A DNA stretch of 64,000 nt. Origin: Hydractinia symbiolongicarpus. Its lineage: Eukaryota; Cnidaria; Hydrozoa; Anthoathecata; Hydractiniidae. The stretch spans positions 23,957,851 through 24,021,850 of the forward strand of contig NC_079877.1 in NCBI RefSeq assembly GCF_029227915.1, written 5' to 3'. Shown here one piece after another: positions 10,506-22,924 of the stretch (the stretch's first letter is position 1; every line of letters begins with the position of its first letter). Made by a program: the position numbers and the translations under genes. The notes under the pieces were generated by a model that did not search any database, was not told the origin of the DNA, and saw only the letters and a list, made by a program, of their open reading frames with translations.

Positions 10506-10568
10506 CGCGGCGATTTTTGTGACGAAAAGTAGAAAGCAATTCAACTTTTTGTCATGACGAAAATCGCG
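10506..10568. repeat. Imperfect inverted repeat
   Basis: The left arm CGCGGCGATTTTTGTGACGA (10506 on) pairs with a right arm ending GACGAAAATCGCG (to 10568), with a short spacer. Comparable TCGCGA/AAAT-rich blocks occur at 14690-14870 and 29450-29510, so it may be a small dispersed repeat. Confidence 0.5.
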
Positions 10569-11392
10569 ACCAATCAAGTTCGATAATTGATGACAATCTT
10601 CGTACTAACTTAAACGATAATTAAAAACCCATAGAAAGATCTCTGTATTTCACACTTGTTTCTCTCGGAGTTATCAACAACAACTTTCTTCGAGGTTACA
10701 GAATCAAAAATTTATAACTCTAAGAAATATTTTTAAATGGGGAATCTTTGACGATAAATAAATTAAGGCCCTGGAAAATCTAAAAAATTCTGAATTTGAA
10801 CAAATTGAGTTAAGAACCCTGAAAGTTCTTTAACATTGCATGGTCACTATGAATATACACAATTCAAGATGCTCTAAAATTAAGATGGGGTCATTTTCTT
10901 TTTTTTTTATTTTGATTCTTTGGCATGTTTTCCTGATATATTTTAAAAAAAAAGAATCAAAAATATTTATTGTTAAGAGGGATAAAGTGAGGAAGATCCT
11001 TTTTACCTTTTAATAGTGTGCTTCAAGTTTAAAATTCCTTAATTATATTTAATCTGTATGATAATTAAAGGGAGTTATGCAGAGCGAATAAAAAATTGCA
11101 TCCCTACATATAACATAGGGAACGTTCGCGTTTAATTTTAATTTATTTATTTATTTTCGTTTTTATCCTGCTTGTTATGTTATCCTGCTGTCTGTTTAAC
11201 AATAATAAGACCCAAAGTTCTTCCGACATACTTTACCTTTAATTTTTAATAAAATATTTATGCCTTATTGATTATTCACAACCTTTAAGTAGGTGTAACT
11301 TTCCTTCATCATGATTTTTTTCAGGAAAAGGCAAAGATCTTTGATTTGCTTATCCCCAAAATAAATTTTCAGTCGTATTGGTATATATTTTT

Positions 11393-12215
11393 GTCCAACA
11401 CTACTCCCCTCCATCTTGTCTGTTCTGCCCAATCTTGGAACGTGGAAGACAAACAGAACAATAAAAATTTTAGACTCTACCTCTTAAAAGGAACTTTAAA
11501 TTGACATATTTCTTGGAAATTCAAAAGGCCAAAAATTTATATATACCATGTATTATACATGTGTTTAAAAAATTTAAACTACTCAACCATATTAGCTTGC
11601 TAGCTACCAAGCTGGCTAAACATCTTATCCAATGAAATTACCAGCTAACTAACTAATAATATGGTTGAATATGATTTTTCTGATTCTTCATAAATCGAAA
11701 CATTTTATTTTTAAAATTTAGCCACTACAAGTTGTATAAATAAATACTAAATGTATAACACGTGCTTTTCAGCCACATGATTTTTACTCTACTGTGTCCG
11801 AAAACAGGCAGGGTCAATTCAACAGTACCAAAATGTGATGTTTTAATGTGCCTGAGAATGTTTGATTGGTCTTGCAAACAACAGGGCTTGTGTGGCACAT
11901 TCCTTCTTTAAGATTTAAAGGGCGTCCGAAGATGGGCCTAACATGGTCTTTTGCCCAATCTTGTGACACCCTACCCAGTCTAACGATTGGCTAATGTTAT
12001 GTCCAAAGATTGGACAGCGTCCTAAGATTGAGCAGAACAGTACGAGAGCAAGTTTGTTGCGATAGTTGTAACTTTGGCTACAGAACTTTACTTTTTCCAA
12101 CACAGAAAGTGAGGAAATATCGAGTTATTGATCTATCATGCTTAAAAATAGATAAGTCAGTCATAAAACGTATAACACAAAATATGCGATATTTTTACTG
12201 AGGGGAGTGTTCGAC
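11393..12215. mobile_element. Putative MITE with inverted terminal and subterminal repeats
   Basis: The left end GTCCAACACTACTCCCCTC (11393 on) is the inverse of GAGGGGAGTGTTCGAC (to 12215) with small indels. Inside, CTGTTCTGCCCAATCTTGGA (11420 on) is inverted at 12018-12040. No coding capacity is seen and no clear target-site duplication was identified. An internal stem (11583-11669, CAACCATATTA against TAATATGGTTG) adds to the fold-back character. Confidence 0.45.
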
Positions 12216-13034
12216 CAAATAAAGTGGAAGAGTGAATTTTTGTATATAGTTTTTTTCTCCTTTTTTGGATTTTTATTATGGAAATATTTTATCATCACTC
12301 TAGAGATAATTTTCTTTCAGAATATATATATTTGTAAGGGTTAATATAGGGACCAGAGGATATATTTTAAATATACTTAGTATGTGTCTCAGGGGGTTAC
12401 CGTTTCCTTAACAGCAACACGTGATGTGAGCAATAATTTTTTGTTAGATCGATATTAAGCTTCATTTTTAAAATTTAATTAGATTCTAAAAATAAAGATG
12501 TGAGTAGGTATAACTATTCATTTATAATGAGGTGATGTTGGCTTGTCTCATTTAAGTTAGCCAGTCTAACATTTTAATCCACTTCGTGTGGCGGAAGAAT
12601 TTTAATTGCAATTGATATTCTAATGGAAACACTTTTTTCTTATTTCGTTATTTAACGGAATACACTGTTTCCATTAACTACAAAAAAATATACAGAATGA
12701 CTTTGTTTACAGGACTCCATCTTAGATTCTTTTTATAAGTAAAATGAAATAAAGAAATAGAAAATAGAAAGAATAAAAAGTAAAATTTCTCTTGTGAGTA
12801 AGAGATCTCGCAAATAGTGATCACAATTTTGTTATTTGTTGTCATGCGCAGTTGTTAAATTAAATCGCAAAAAGAAAAGAAAAACAAACTTAGAAAAATT
12901 CCAATATCGTAGCCTGTCTCTTTTTGACTTCAATTTCTTCAATTTTCTTTTCTTAAAATTTTTGTAAGTTATAGCTAAGAACATCTTACTTTTCTGTTCC
13001 TTGTGTTTTTCCAATCAACAGAGACACCAAAATA

Positions 13035-13148
13035 TCTATATTATAATGCCCGTATACGTCTGTCCGTCCGTCCGTCTGTCTGTCATGCAAAATGGTAGCT
13101 TAGCTGCGACGGGCGAACCCGTGGATTTTTCCATGGGCTAGCGACTAG
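13035..13148 (+). mobile_element. 114-bp mini-Helitron with complete ends
   Basis: Starts 5'-TCTATATTATAATGCCCGTA, contains a CTGTCCGTCCGTCTGTC microsatellite, then the hairpin CCCGTGG-ATTTTT-CCATGGG (13118-13137), 11 bases later ending CTAG at 13148. It is flanked by A (13034) and T (13149), as expected for Helitron insertion into AT. It is far too small to encode any protein. Sister copies are at 41062-41207, 6905-7318 and 8241, with a possible end at 27552. Confidence 0.75.
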
Positions 13149-14111
13149 TTTAAAATACTGTTCGTTGATATGTGAATGTTTTGCATATTTAAAATCAGCC
13201 TAAATATATAAACCCTTCTTATTGTTTTGTTTTGAAAATTATGCTGAAGATCGCTTAAAGTGTATCCATTCAGAAAAACTATTGTGGTGAGAGCTACTTG
13301 TCATATGTTATACCACTTTCAGAAGCTGAGCGTAGTCATATCTACCCGATATGTGTTTCATGCTGATGTGTTGCTGTTTTTAATGGAAACAAACTATCCC
13401 ATAATATCCCATACTAGTATTCACGACGCAACGCCACACTCCGTAAAATCGTCTTTTTGAAAACGGAGTTTATATTCGACAGAATTCATGACGTTTTAGT
13501 TTAAAGGGGAATTGTTGAAGCTGAATATTTTGTTTAATAGTAGCTAATTTTAGCTATGGCCAGACAGAAGAAAGATAACAACAAGAAGCCCTCCGGCGTA
13601 AAGATTTCCGCCATTAGCAATAATCTGAAAAAGTACTAAACTTTGAAGAGGACTGAGTAATATGGGGGAACAAAATCGGTCAAAACGAGGATTTAGGCTT
13701 TAGCCTGGATAAGTTTCGGACGTCCAGCCTAGCTGCGCTGTCTCCATCTCTCTATCTATCTCCTCAGGCAGGCGATTTTAAAGATTCCGCCTTCGCTGGC
13801 GGAAATCAATAACTGTTTGTTTTCTTGAAATCGAAATAAAACTCTGTATTATTTTTTGTATGTACTTTTAATTGAAGATTTTATCATTGTGATTTACTTC
13901 TCGGAAATTTGTTTAAATTTTTTTTTACTGTCAAAAGTTAGGGAACTTTTAAGTGTCAGAATTCTGGAAACCTGAAGCGGCGAATATTCCTATAAGCAAT
14001 CAGCTTGTGAAAACTGAAATTAAGATATTTGAGCATGATTTTTCATGGTGAAGCAACTGTAAATTTACCGAACAACAAAGTAAAATAACACAACAGCTTT
14101 TTTTTCTGTAG

Positions 14112-17100
14112 AATCTCAATCTCCGCAATCTGACAATCTAACTTCAGTAGTACTGAATGGTCAGTCGATAACTAAAGACAACTTACCAAAAATCACTGCG
14201 AGATTCACCGGGCACAGTCTTTCCAGTGCGTGCAGTAGTATATTAAAAAATGTTCTGAACAACAAGGAGAAAATTTCCTATGTTGTCTCATCTGATCAAA
14301 CGCTCAACAAAACACCGTTACAGGTAGAAGTTACTGAAACTGTGACTGATGCTGAGGATGACGGCGACCAAAGCGATATCTGTAGCCTGCCAGAATGTGA
14401 TTCTGATCTTCTTGGTAAGATATGGTTAATTTTAATAAGACTATAAGCGTTTGTGCCTTCTCTGACTCTATCATTGAGGGCAGGTTTGTGTTTTTTAACA
14501 AACTTTAAAGGCTTCGCAAACCCTTTTTTTGAAGTTCTAGTATGTTCAGAGTAAAAGGTGCCAATTGAAAATTGTCTTCTCACTTTAATGTAACGAATTC
14601 ATTTCAAGAGAGCATTTCAGAAATGTTAAATACAACCTCTTCCGAAAAAATCCTGAATTATTTTGGCTGATTACGATTCCTCTAATTGAATTGATTTTGC
14701 GAGTCTAAATTTCGCGATTTCGCAAATTTTTGCCTTTTTCCGCAAAAATTTAAATCGCAAAAACACCATAAATTGTCAGATCGCAAAAATAAATCCAAGC
14801 AAATATTTTAAAAGTGCTCATGGAAGTTAAATTTAAAAATTTTCGCGAGTTTACAAACTTGCGAAATATCGTTTAACGTAAGTTTTAGATTTTATAAACC
14901 TGTCTAGAGGTCAAGCCAGATGCGCCTCATATTGACGAGTTATCACATCTCACCGGTACACAACATTCTTCGATATTGCCAGCTAGTTCTTCTCAACCAA
15001 ACGAGTTACTTAAAGAAACAGATCCTATCAACACTGAATACTCCTCCACAGAGGCTAGTCCGAAAAGCATCGAAGACAATGACTTTCGGAGAGAAGGAAA
15101 CAAAGAAATCGCCGATTTCCAAGTATTGACAACAAACACTATTGAAGATGGAGTTGACAGGGTGGAGAATACAGGTGTAGATGTTAGGCCTACCAACGGT
15201 AATAGTCAGCCTATTTCTGCTATGCCATCCGACGAACCAGTAGCTAAGAAAGTCTGTATTAGTGATAGTATACCGAATACAACGCCGTTCTTATTGATGC
15301 AGAAGATGCTACGTGGTGAAACAGAACTTTGTTTACCACCAGGTAACTTTGGTCTAATTTTTCGAATTTATGTCGCGAAATAATCTTTAAGTTCCCATAA
15401 GTAACCCGCGAAAAAAGTTGGTAAGATTGAATACAAAAAATTATAGCGTCGCGAGATTTCCTGTGTTTTTTATATATTTTTCTACTACACGGATTTTTTA
15501 ACCCTATTCGGTCCGGGGGGGAGGACGGTTTTTTTTAATAACTCCTGATTGCTTTCTTATATGGCTATGATACTTACTGAGTTTCAACATTTATCTATTA
15601 GACACCTGCATGCTAAATTTTTAGGTCCCATACCTTTCAGAGGCTTTGATATTGGCCATTACTCGAAACTACCCCTAAAATCTCTATGAAATCCTTATAA
15701 TGGGGAAAATATAATAAATCCTGTTAGGATTATCCTTAGAACTTGAAACTTGCAACACAACTTTGTTTCATCAAGAAGAATCATTTTGAATAATTTTGAC
15801 ACGTGATTAATCCGATTTCCCGATTTTGTCGGATTTTACCCGAAAATCGGAAAAAAACGGATTTTCGGGCAATTTTTGGCAATTTTTTATTCAATCCATG
15901 TAAAAACCGGAAGATATGTTAAAAAAATTTTATTTAGCTTTCAGAAACTTCAAACAGAATGTAAAAATTCCTTCTAGAACAAAAGTAATTATATTTTAAG
16001 CAGATAGTGGCATTTTTAACAATTTTCAAGCTTCTGATGACGTCACAGAAAATGTGCTGACGTAAGCAAATATTTATTGCCGCCATTTTGTTCCTTTTAT
16101 GACGTACTATAAGTGTGCCAAGTTTGATTCAATTTGAACAATCCTATGAAAAGTTATTGAGTGGGGGGGGGCGGAATCCGCCCCCCCCCCCCCCCCCCCG
16201 GTCATAGTATGTTCGAAAAACCCCGGACCGAATAGGGTTAAAAGAATATCAAAATTGCAACCAGGCTGGTCATCATTCTTATTTCAATAGATTTTTTGTT
16301 TTTAACTTGACATCCAGCTTGATATTTTTATAAAGAATTTTCTTTTAAAAAAAAAATTGTATGATGTTAAAAGAAACTTTAAAAGCCTGTTTTCACTAAA
16401 ATGTCGTATATTTTTTTTCTCTAAAATAATTTTAATTGGCGAAATTTTATACTGGAGAAGTTTAAAAGAAAGTTGGCTGCTTCTCCTCGTGAACGAAATT
16501 TATTTAAACGAAATAAATAACATATTTTTTAACTTCTCAGATCCTAAACATTGGACGAAGGAAGAAGTGTCTGAATTTATGAAATGGTTGGTAATTCTAC
16601 TCAAAACAGAAGAGCCACTCATACCGTATGAGAATTTCCAGATTGATGGGAAGTTGTTGTTCAAAATGCGAAAGCGGAATTTACAGAGGTTGTTTCCAGA
16701 AGTAGCCGTGGACTGTTTGTGGATGCATGTGGAAGCTTTGAAGTTTGGTAGGAAATGTTTTTTTTCTTTTCAGTTGGTACGATACTGTGAAAAATGTCAA
16801 ACGTAATGTCTGTGAAAAAAGTTCATCACGAAAATGAGTGACAATGAGTGATACCTTAGAATTATTAAAATTTATTAATAAAAAGGGGCGATTATTTAAA
16901 AAGGGGCGATTATTTAAAAAGGGGCGATTATTTAAAAAGGGGCGATTATTTAAATAGGGGCGATTATTTAAATAGGGGCGATTATTTAAAAAGCGGCGAT
17001 TATTTAAAAAGGGGCGATTATTTAAAAAGGGGCGATTATTTAAAAAGGGGCGATTATTTAAAAAGGGGCGATTATTTAAAAGCGACGATTATTTAAATAG

Positions 17101-20100
17101 GGGCGATTATTTAAATAGGGGCGATTATTTAAAAAGCGGCGATTATTTAAAAAGGGGCGATTATTTAAAAAGGGGCGATTATTTAAATAGGGGCGATTAT
17201 TTAAAAGCGACGATTATTTAAATAGGGGCGATTATTTAAATAGGGGCGATTATTTAAAAGCGACGATTATTTAAATAGGGGCGATTATTTAAATAGGGGC
17301 GATTATTTAAATAGGGGCGATTATTTAAATAGGGGCGATTATTTAAAAGCGACGATTATTTAAATAGGGGCGATTATTTAAAAAGGGGCGATTATTTAAA
17401 TAGGGGCGATTATTTAAATAGGGGCGATTATTTAAATAGGGGCGATTATTTAAATAGGGGCGATTATTTAAATAGGGGCGATTATTTAAATAGGGGCGAT
17501 TATTTAAAAGCGACGATTATTTAAATAGCGACGATTATTTAAATAGGGGCGATTATTTAAAAAGGGGCGATTATTTAAAAGCGACGATTATTTAAATAGG
17601 GGCGATTATTTAAAAAGGGGCGATTATTTAAATAGGGGCGATTATTTAAATAGGGGCGATTATTTAAATAGGGGCGATTATTTAAATAGGGGCGATTATT
17701 TAAATAGGGGCGATTATTTAAAAGCGACGATTATTTAAATAGCGACGATTATTTAAATAGGGGCGATTATTTAAAAAGGGGCGATTATTTAAAAAGGAGC
17801 CTGAAAAGTCGTGTCAGGAACTTTCGATATAAACTTTTCAATTTAGCTACAGAAGTAAAACACTTTTCGCGAGTATGTATAAAAAAAAACTGTACAAAAA
17901 ATGCATCTTTGGAAAATAAACTCAGTTTGTAGCTACAGTTTTTATCGTTTGAACCGTTTACCCTTTTCGATTACCCTTGACGTTTATTAAAATTGTTTTA
18001 GCATGGGTATTTACTGGCGTGATTGATGTTCAACCCTGGGCGTTTATTCTAAAAGTGGATGTTTCATAGGTCAACAATTTGTGAAAAATAGAAAATATTA
18101 TTTAAATATATTTCCCTGTGACGTGTATAATTTTATTATACCGTTCTACTATATATTTGTTTCTTTATTTGCCCCCTCCCCTCCCTTTTCCTCCTCCTCC
18201 TCCCTCTTCTCAAGATTTTAGAATCCGTAAATAGTTGTGGCATGACATTTGGTATAATAAAATTCAATCCTATATAAAAGATGCGAGCGGGAAAATATTG
18301 CTGTTTTGGTCACGTGACTAATTTATGACGTCATTTTATAGGAATGGATCATCATTTTGTTGAATTTTCGCGTTTTTGTTATCTACGTTCTAACAAGTAT
18401 TGTTTTAGTCAGAATTTTTTTTCTTAAAATTGTTTTAAAAAATGATGTAATTAATTAGGATAACATCCGTACATTTTTTTTTTTGGATTTTATGATCGAA
18501 AGAAATTGCAAGAAATACAGCGTATATTGAATGAAGATTTTAGTTTAAAATGTTAGTAAAACGTTCTGATTGTTCTTCAAAAAATACCCCTTGTAAACGA
18601 AATTGCTACCCCCAGAAAATTATAAAAAAGTTATTACGAATAACCCAAAAAACGAACGTGGGGGGGGGGGTATATTCCCCTTTCTTATAGGTAATAGGGT
18701 CAAAAGTGCTTTTAATGTTTTTTGTCATTTTTAGCTAGCGTGACAACTTTGACGAATTCTACTCCTCTTGATCGTTGTATTGATGCATCAACAACACCAG
18801 CAAAAATTGTTACTGGACAATCAAATCCAGCTTCTTCCTACCCTGAGAATTTGAGTCCTGCAAATAGTATGTGTTATCTTTCAATGTTACAAACGTTTAA
18901 ATGTCGACTTATGCCGTATAGTTAAGAAATATAAAAATATAATTATAATATAAGTAACGCGATATTGAAACGTTGATCCCGCGACGAGAATATTATAATG
19001 TAACGCGATATTGGAGCGTTTATGCCGCGACGGGAATAATATAATGTAACGCGATATTGACACGCTTATCCCGCGACCGGAATAATAGAATGTAACTCGA
19101 CATTAAAACGATTATTTATTTATTATTTTCTAGAAGTGAAAGCTTCAACTGAAGGATATTGTAAGTGTCATTTTTCTGTTGTCACTGCTTTAAGAGAAAA
19201 AACTTTCACGGTTATTTCACCTCATTTTTCACGAAAGTATCTTTACAAAACACGCATAAGTTGCTCAACTTTGAAATCAAATTTTGTGGGTAAGCTTGTA
19301 TAAGCCCTATATGTTTACTCACAAAATTTGATTGCAAACCGACATGCAGATCCCAAGTTATGAGTTCTTCAGCAAAAAATTAGGAGGCCTGGGATGAGCA
19401 AGCGAGTGTCATTTTGGCAAAAAATTATGTTAATCAATTAACCTTTATAATATCTATGCATTGATAAAGTTTGAATGCACACTCCTTAACAGGTCTAAAT
19501 TTACTGATGCAAGAAGATTACTGAAATATGACATCATAATTCATGCAGCATAATCTGAAATTCTTTAAATGTGAATATCTTGAGAACGAAAAGAGCTTTT
19601 TAAAAAAATTTAAAAAGGCTTTTTAAGCTCTATAATATAAGTCCAACATCATTTTATACCTCGGGTTTCCTTTAACGAAACTAGTATATTCCACAAAATG
19701 TCTTCAAAACACTTGGTAGTTAATTTCCAATACTTTGTGGGGATTTTAATACCGCGAATGGGTCTCCCTGCGAAAGTTTCTTCCCTTAAAATGAGTCTAA
19801 TTATTTGAAAACATTTTCAAGACGGAAGTGTAATTGTCTGGTAGTAAAAAAACACGAGTTTGATTTACACTATTCAGGTCTATTATGTTTTTTAAAACGA
19901 CTCTATAACTTGGTATATGCTACAATTTTGTTCGGAATATTATTAGAATAAATGTCCAAAATTCAAAGGCTGTACCCACAAGCAATAATTAAGCCTTTTC
20001 TATTAGACACACAAACTGTGAACTTGTCAAGGTGCGCATGTCCGATATTTACGACGGAATTAGGATACTCGTTTTTACTAGCATCATCCCTCTTCTTGTG

Positions 20101-20643
20101 GAGCTGTTAAGCATTCGCCAGTCAATGTTACGAGAAATGTCTCAATAACTGTCATTTTTTAAAAACATTCTGAACAAATTTGTAGTCAGTAAAAATAAAG
20201 TTTTGGGGGATACGTACGTTTTCCGACATTGCATTGAAAAGTAAAGGAGAAATACTAAGATATATATTTTGATTAAATTATTTCTTTTAGCGTCTCCTGG
20301 TAGCGGTCAAATTCAACTATGGCAGTTTCTTTTGGAACTCTTAACAGAACGAAATATGTGCCATATCATCAGCTGGGTGGGAACAGAAGGTGCATTCAAA
20401 CTAGTGGATCCCGAACGGGTTGCCCAGTTATGGGGCGAGCGAAAAAACAAACCGTCTATGAATTACGAGAAGTTGAGTCGAGCATTGAGGTATTATTATG
20501 ATGGAGATTTAATTCATAAAGTTTGCGGTAAGAGGTTTGTGTACCAGTTTGTTTGTGATTTAAAAATGTTGCTAGGTTACAGTGCAGCCGAACTGAGTAG
20601 GCTAGTTAAAGAAAGTTCACCTGACACGAGTGTGGACGACTAA
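14112..20643 (+). CDS. GABPA: GABPA-like ETS transcription factor (PNT + ETS); first exon not identified
   Basis: Exons read from splice sites: 14112-14414, 14908-15342, 16541-16747, 18735-18866, 19134-19160 and 20291-20643, all joined in phase 1, about 485 residues. The 16541 exon is a PNT/SAM domain ([17 protein letters not shown] ... [20 protein letters not shown]). The last exon is an ETS domain: [47 protein letters not shown] and [13 protein letters not shown], followed by [11 protein letters not shown]. The tail directly after the ETS domain is characteristic of GABPA (nuclear respiratory factor 2 alpha), which controls nuclear genes for mitochondria and ribosomes. The first two exons are Ser/Thr/acidic linker. 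The N-terminal exon supplying the start codon and one base was not found, and the N-terminal OST domain of vertebrate GABPA is not seen. Introns carry several repeats. Confidence 0.85.
15498..16241. mobile_element. piggyBac-type MITE with TTAA target duplication
   Basis: Terminal inverted repeats CCCTATTCGGTCCGGGG (15502 on) and CCCCGGACCGAATAGGG (to 16237) are perfect over 17 bases and flanked on both sides by TTAA. TTAA duplication with TIRs starting CCC is diagnostic of the piggyBac superfamily. The roughly 736-bp interior has no ORF. Near the right end a G-run, GCGGAATCCGC and a long C-run form a near-perfect palindrome (16160-16200). It lies in the intron before the PNT exon. Confidence 0.82.
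16881..17798. repeat. Minisatellite, 17/18-bp unit, about 51 copies
   Basis: Head-to-tail units of GGGGCGATTATTTAAA plus AA or TA, with variant units GCGACGATTATTTAAATA and GCGGCGATTATTTAAAAA. Junctions before GCGACG units are one base shorter. A higher-order block with two successive GCGACG units recurs about 214 bp apart (17510 and 17724). It lies inside the GABPA-like intron between the PNT exon and the next exon. Confidence 0.95.
18951..19112. repeat. 46-bp tandem repeat, about 3.5 copies
   Basis: TAACGCGATATTG recurs at about 18955, 19001 and 19046, with a decayed copy (TAACTCGACATTA) at about 19092. Each is followed by a CCGCGAC block and AATAATATAATG. It is in the intron just before the 27-base micro-exon of the GABPA-like gene. 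Confidence 0.85.
19276..19332. repeat. Intronic stem-loop
   Basis: ATCAAATTTTGTGGGTAA (19276-19293) is inverted at 19315-19332 with one mismatch and a 21-base loop. It is in the last intron of the GABPA-like gene. Confidence 0.65.
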
Positions 20644-22329
20644 CCCGGTGGAAACTGTTATGTTGAAGCATGTGACAAAAGGAAAAGTTTATTTATATGA
20701 GAAATTTTGCTTACCAGTTTTAGATAATTTAATTTGCTCTTAATTTTTAAGAAGAAAATTTACTTTTTTGTTATTGTGATTGCGGTAGCTGCATCGTAGT
20801 TTGCGATTAATCAACTATTAAAATTCTACTAGGAGAAACTAAATTTAAATTTATGAAAAATTTATGAAAAATTTATGAAAAATTTATGAAAATTTACGAT
20901 TATTCTCAAAAGTATATAATTTTGTAAATAACTATATACAGTCCTTTTTAAAAATATTTTTATATTTATATCAAAGTTTTTATACATATATTTTTTATTA
21001 TTTTTTATTATTTTTATTATTAAATTTCGATTCATAAGAAAAGATTGCTTTATACCTCTATATGTATATGTATAGTAATTGTCCAGGCCATTTACACATT
21101 TCACGACAAAAATTCAAAACAAATGTGTAAAAGTATAGAATACTATAAACGAGTCTGAGCGGTAGTTAGTGCTTGCTAAAAAATTGCGTTCTTTTCATTA
21201 GTATGAAAAAAATACAGAGCACATTTTTGCTGGGCGAAAAATGTTGTGCGCGATATTACACCTTATTGCGCGAAATTAAATTCGTGTGGGAATTAGTATT
21301 TTTAACGTATCTATATGTTTGAGAAATATATTAGAGTTTATAAAGAGAATAGCATCTATTTTATAAATATATTATTTCATCTAGTTATATTCTTTCTTTC
21401 TATATTTTTATTTATTTTTTACCCGTTACAGTATTATGCCCTTCGTAACATACAACTTGACTATTTTTGACTATTTTTTCATTTGCTCTGACATAAAGAA
21501 TATGTTCGTCTAACAAATAGCAAGCACCAGTGTAAACCTCTTATAAAAAAAACTGAGATAAACGAGACAATTAATTTTTGCCTTACTTAACCCTAACCCT
21601 TTAATAAGGGTGTACAGAGTTTTAATGATTACGAATTGTGAGATGTACTGTATGTAAACATTGCATCAAAAATGACTTCAACCTCTGAATGCTGGGTGTA
21701 TTTATATCTCTATAGCGTGGAAATAGCAGGGGTCCCAGCTGGCATTAAATCAAAAACAATCATTTTCTCATAAATCATAAAATTAGCATAAAAATGATTT
21801 GTTGGCATAAAAAATGATTTGTTGGCATAAAAACTCATAATTTTTGTACACGTGTTCTCCAACATTTTGCTTACGCAGATATTTTTATTTTGGTTTGGTC
21901 TTTATTACTCAGCGTTTATTATTCTTATGACATTTCCCGGAGTTTTGTGTAGCAATTGTTAAATTTGGGAAGAGAGTAGAACAACTTTTTTAAGGTTGTA
22001 ATTAACTACAGGAGCTGAGAGCAGTTTTTTATAAATTTCATTGTAGAGAGGTTTTGAATTTGGATTTGACTAAACAATAGTTTCAAGAACTGCCCTTTTT
22101 TGGTTCATTTCCGCCATTATAGGTCGAAGGTCAAAAAATTTTTTCCAAAAAGTATCTTATGACTTACTTTATTTTTTAGCAATTTTTATGCTGAATCAGA
22201 AAAACCTATAGCTATTGACATGGGGTAAAAATAAAGTGTTAAAAAGCTAATAGTACATTTACATCTGTGTCTGAAGTAGCTTTTTTTACAAAACAATTTG
22301 ATGAAGTATTTCCGTTTCGAAGTATTAGA
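20644..22329. other. 3' flank of GABPA-like gene and intergenic DNA, no gene recognised
   Basis: Contains a 13-bp tandem repeat, AATTTATGAAAAA, about four copies at 20847-20896. A duplicated AAAAATGATTTGTTGGCATA lies near 21793-21835. AT-rich low-complexity sequence makes up the rest. Confidence 0.5.
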
Positions 22330-22760
22330 TGGTGAAGTTATTGCAAAATCGAAATCAAAAAGAAGGAGGACTTCGAGTGTTTCGGTTTTTAGTGATAAAT
22401 GTATCATTTGTGCCTGTGCTAAGCATAAAAGGGAACTTCAATAGATTTAGAATTTGCGAAACAAGTCGAGTGAAATTATTTCTTTCTTCCATACGATTCA
22501 ATAAGGACGATGTATTCACAAGATGTTCGTTTTTTGGATACACCTGGAGACGTCTTTCCAGCTGATGTCATGTGCCATTAAGATTGTATAGATCTGTACT
22601 TGATGCGTTTTCGCAGAGACGTGCAAATCATATTAAAAGAGAGTCAAGATTCATGCAACAGTGTAGAAGTTAAAGATTTTTCTATTGCCTTAGTTAAGGA
22701 TCTGGATATTGAAAAGAAAGCCCATGAACTTAACCAATGACACTAATTCTGTGAATAAAG
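22330..22760 (+). pseudogene. Frameshifted fragment of a repetitive, transposon-associated ORF
   Basis: Pieces in three frames read KSKSKRRRTSSVSVFSDKCI then ICACAKHKREL, next FRICETSRVKLFLSSIRFNK then DDVFTRCSF, next DTPGDVFPADVMCH and YLMRFRRDVQIILKESQDSC. Together they resemble one protein with an N-terminal C-x-x-C motif and a conserved Asp/His/Cys block, of a kind seen in multicopy ORFs of invertebrate genomes. Frame changes and a stop after ADVMCH show it is broken. No specific superfamily is assigned. Confidence 0.4.
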
Positions 22761-22924
22761 AACTTAGAAACAACAACAAACAGGTAAGTTAATTCTCTTT
22801 TCTGGTATTAATGAATGGACTGGTAGTACTGTTTTAATTACACATTTCAGAAAGTACTACCCAACAAAACGTAGTATCATCAGTATTTCTTAATGTTTTT
22901 AATTATGAATGTATGCATTGCTTT

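Noticed and set aside
10444-10531. Exon-like stretch after TTTGTTAG reading YDYQKMLAALSRINTGLDDI
   Set aside because: No compatible upstream exon in phase was found, and its end lies in an inverted repeat; kept as unexplained rather than annotated.
16881-17798. Regularly spaced repeats resembling a CRISPR array
   Set aside because: Units are contiguous 17/18-mers without unique spacers, inside a eukaryotic intron; this is a minisatellite.
18590-18705. G-run and TAATAGGGTCAA resembling the piggyBac-type MITE end
   Set aside because: Similarity is limited to a homopolymer and a few bases; no inverted partner or TTAA.
21588-21602. Telomere-like TAACCCTAACCCT
   Set aside because: Only two units; too short to call an interstitial telomeric repeat.
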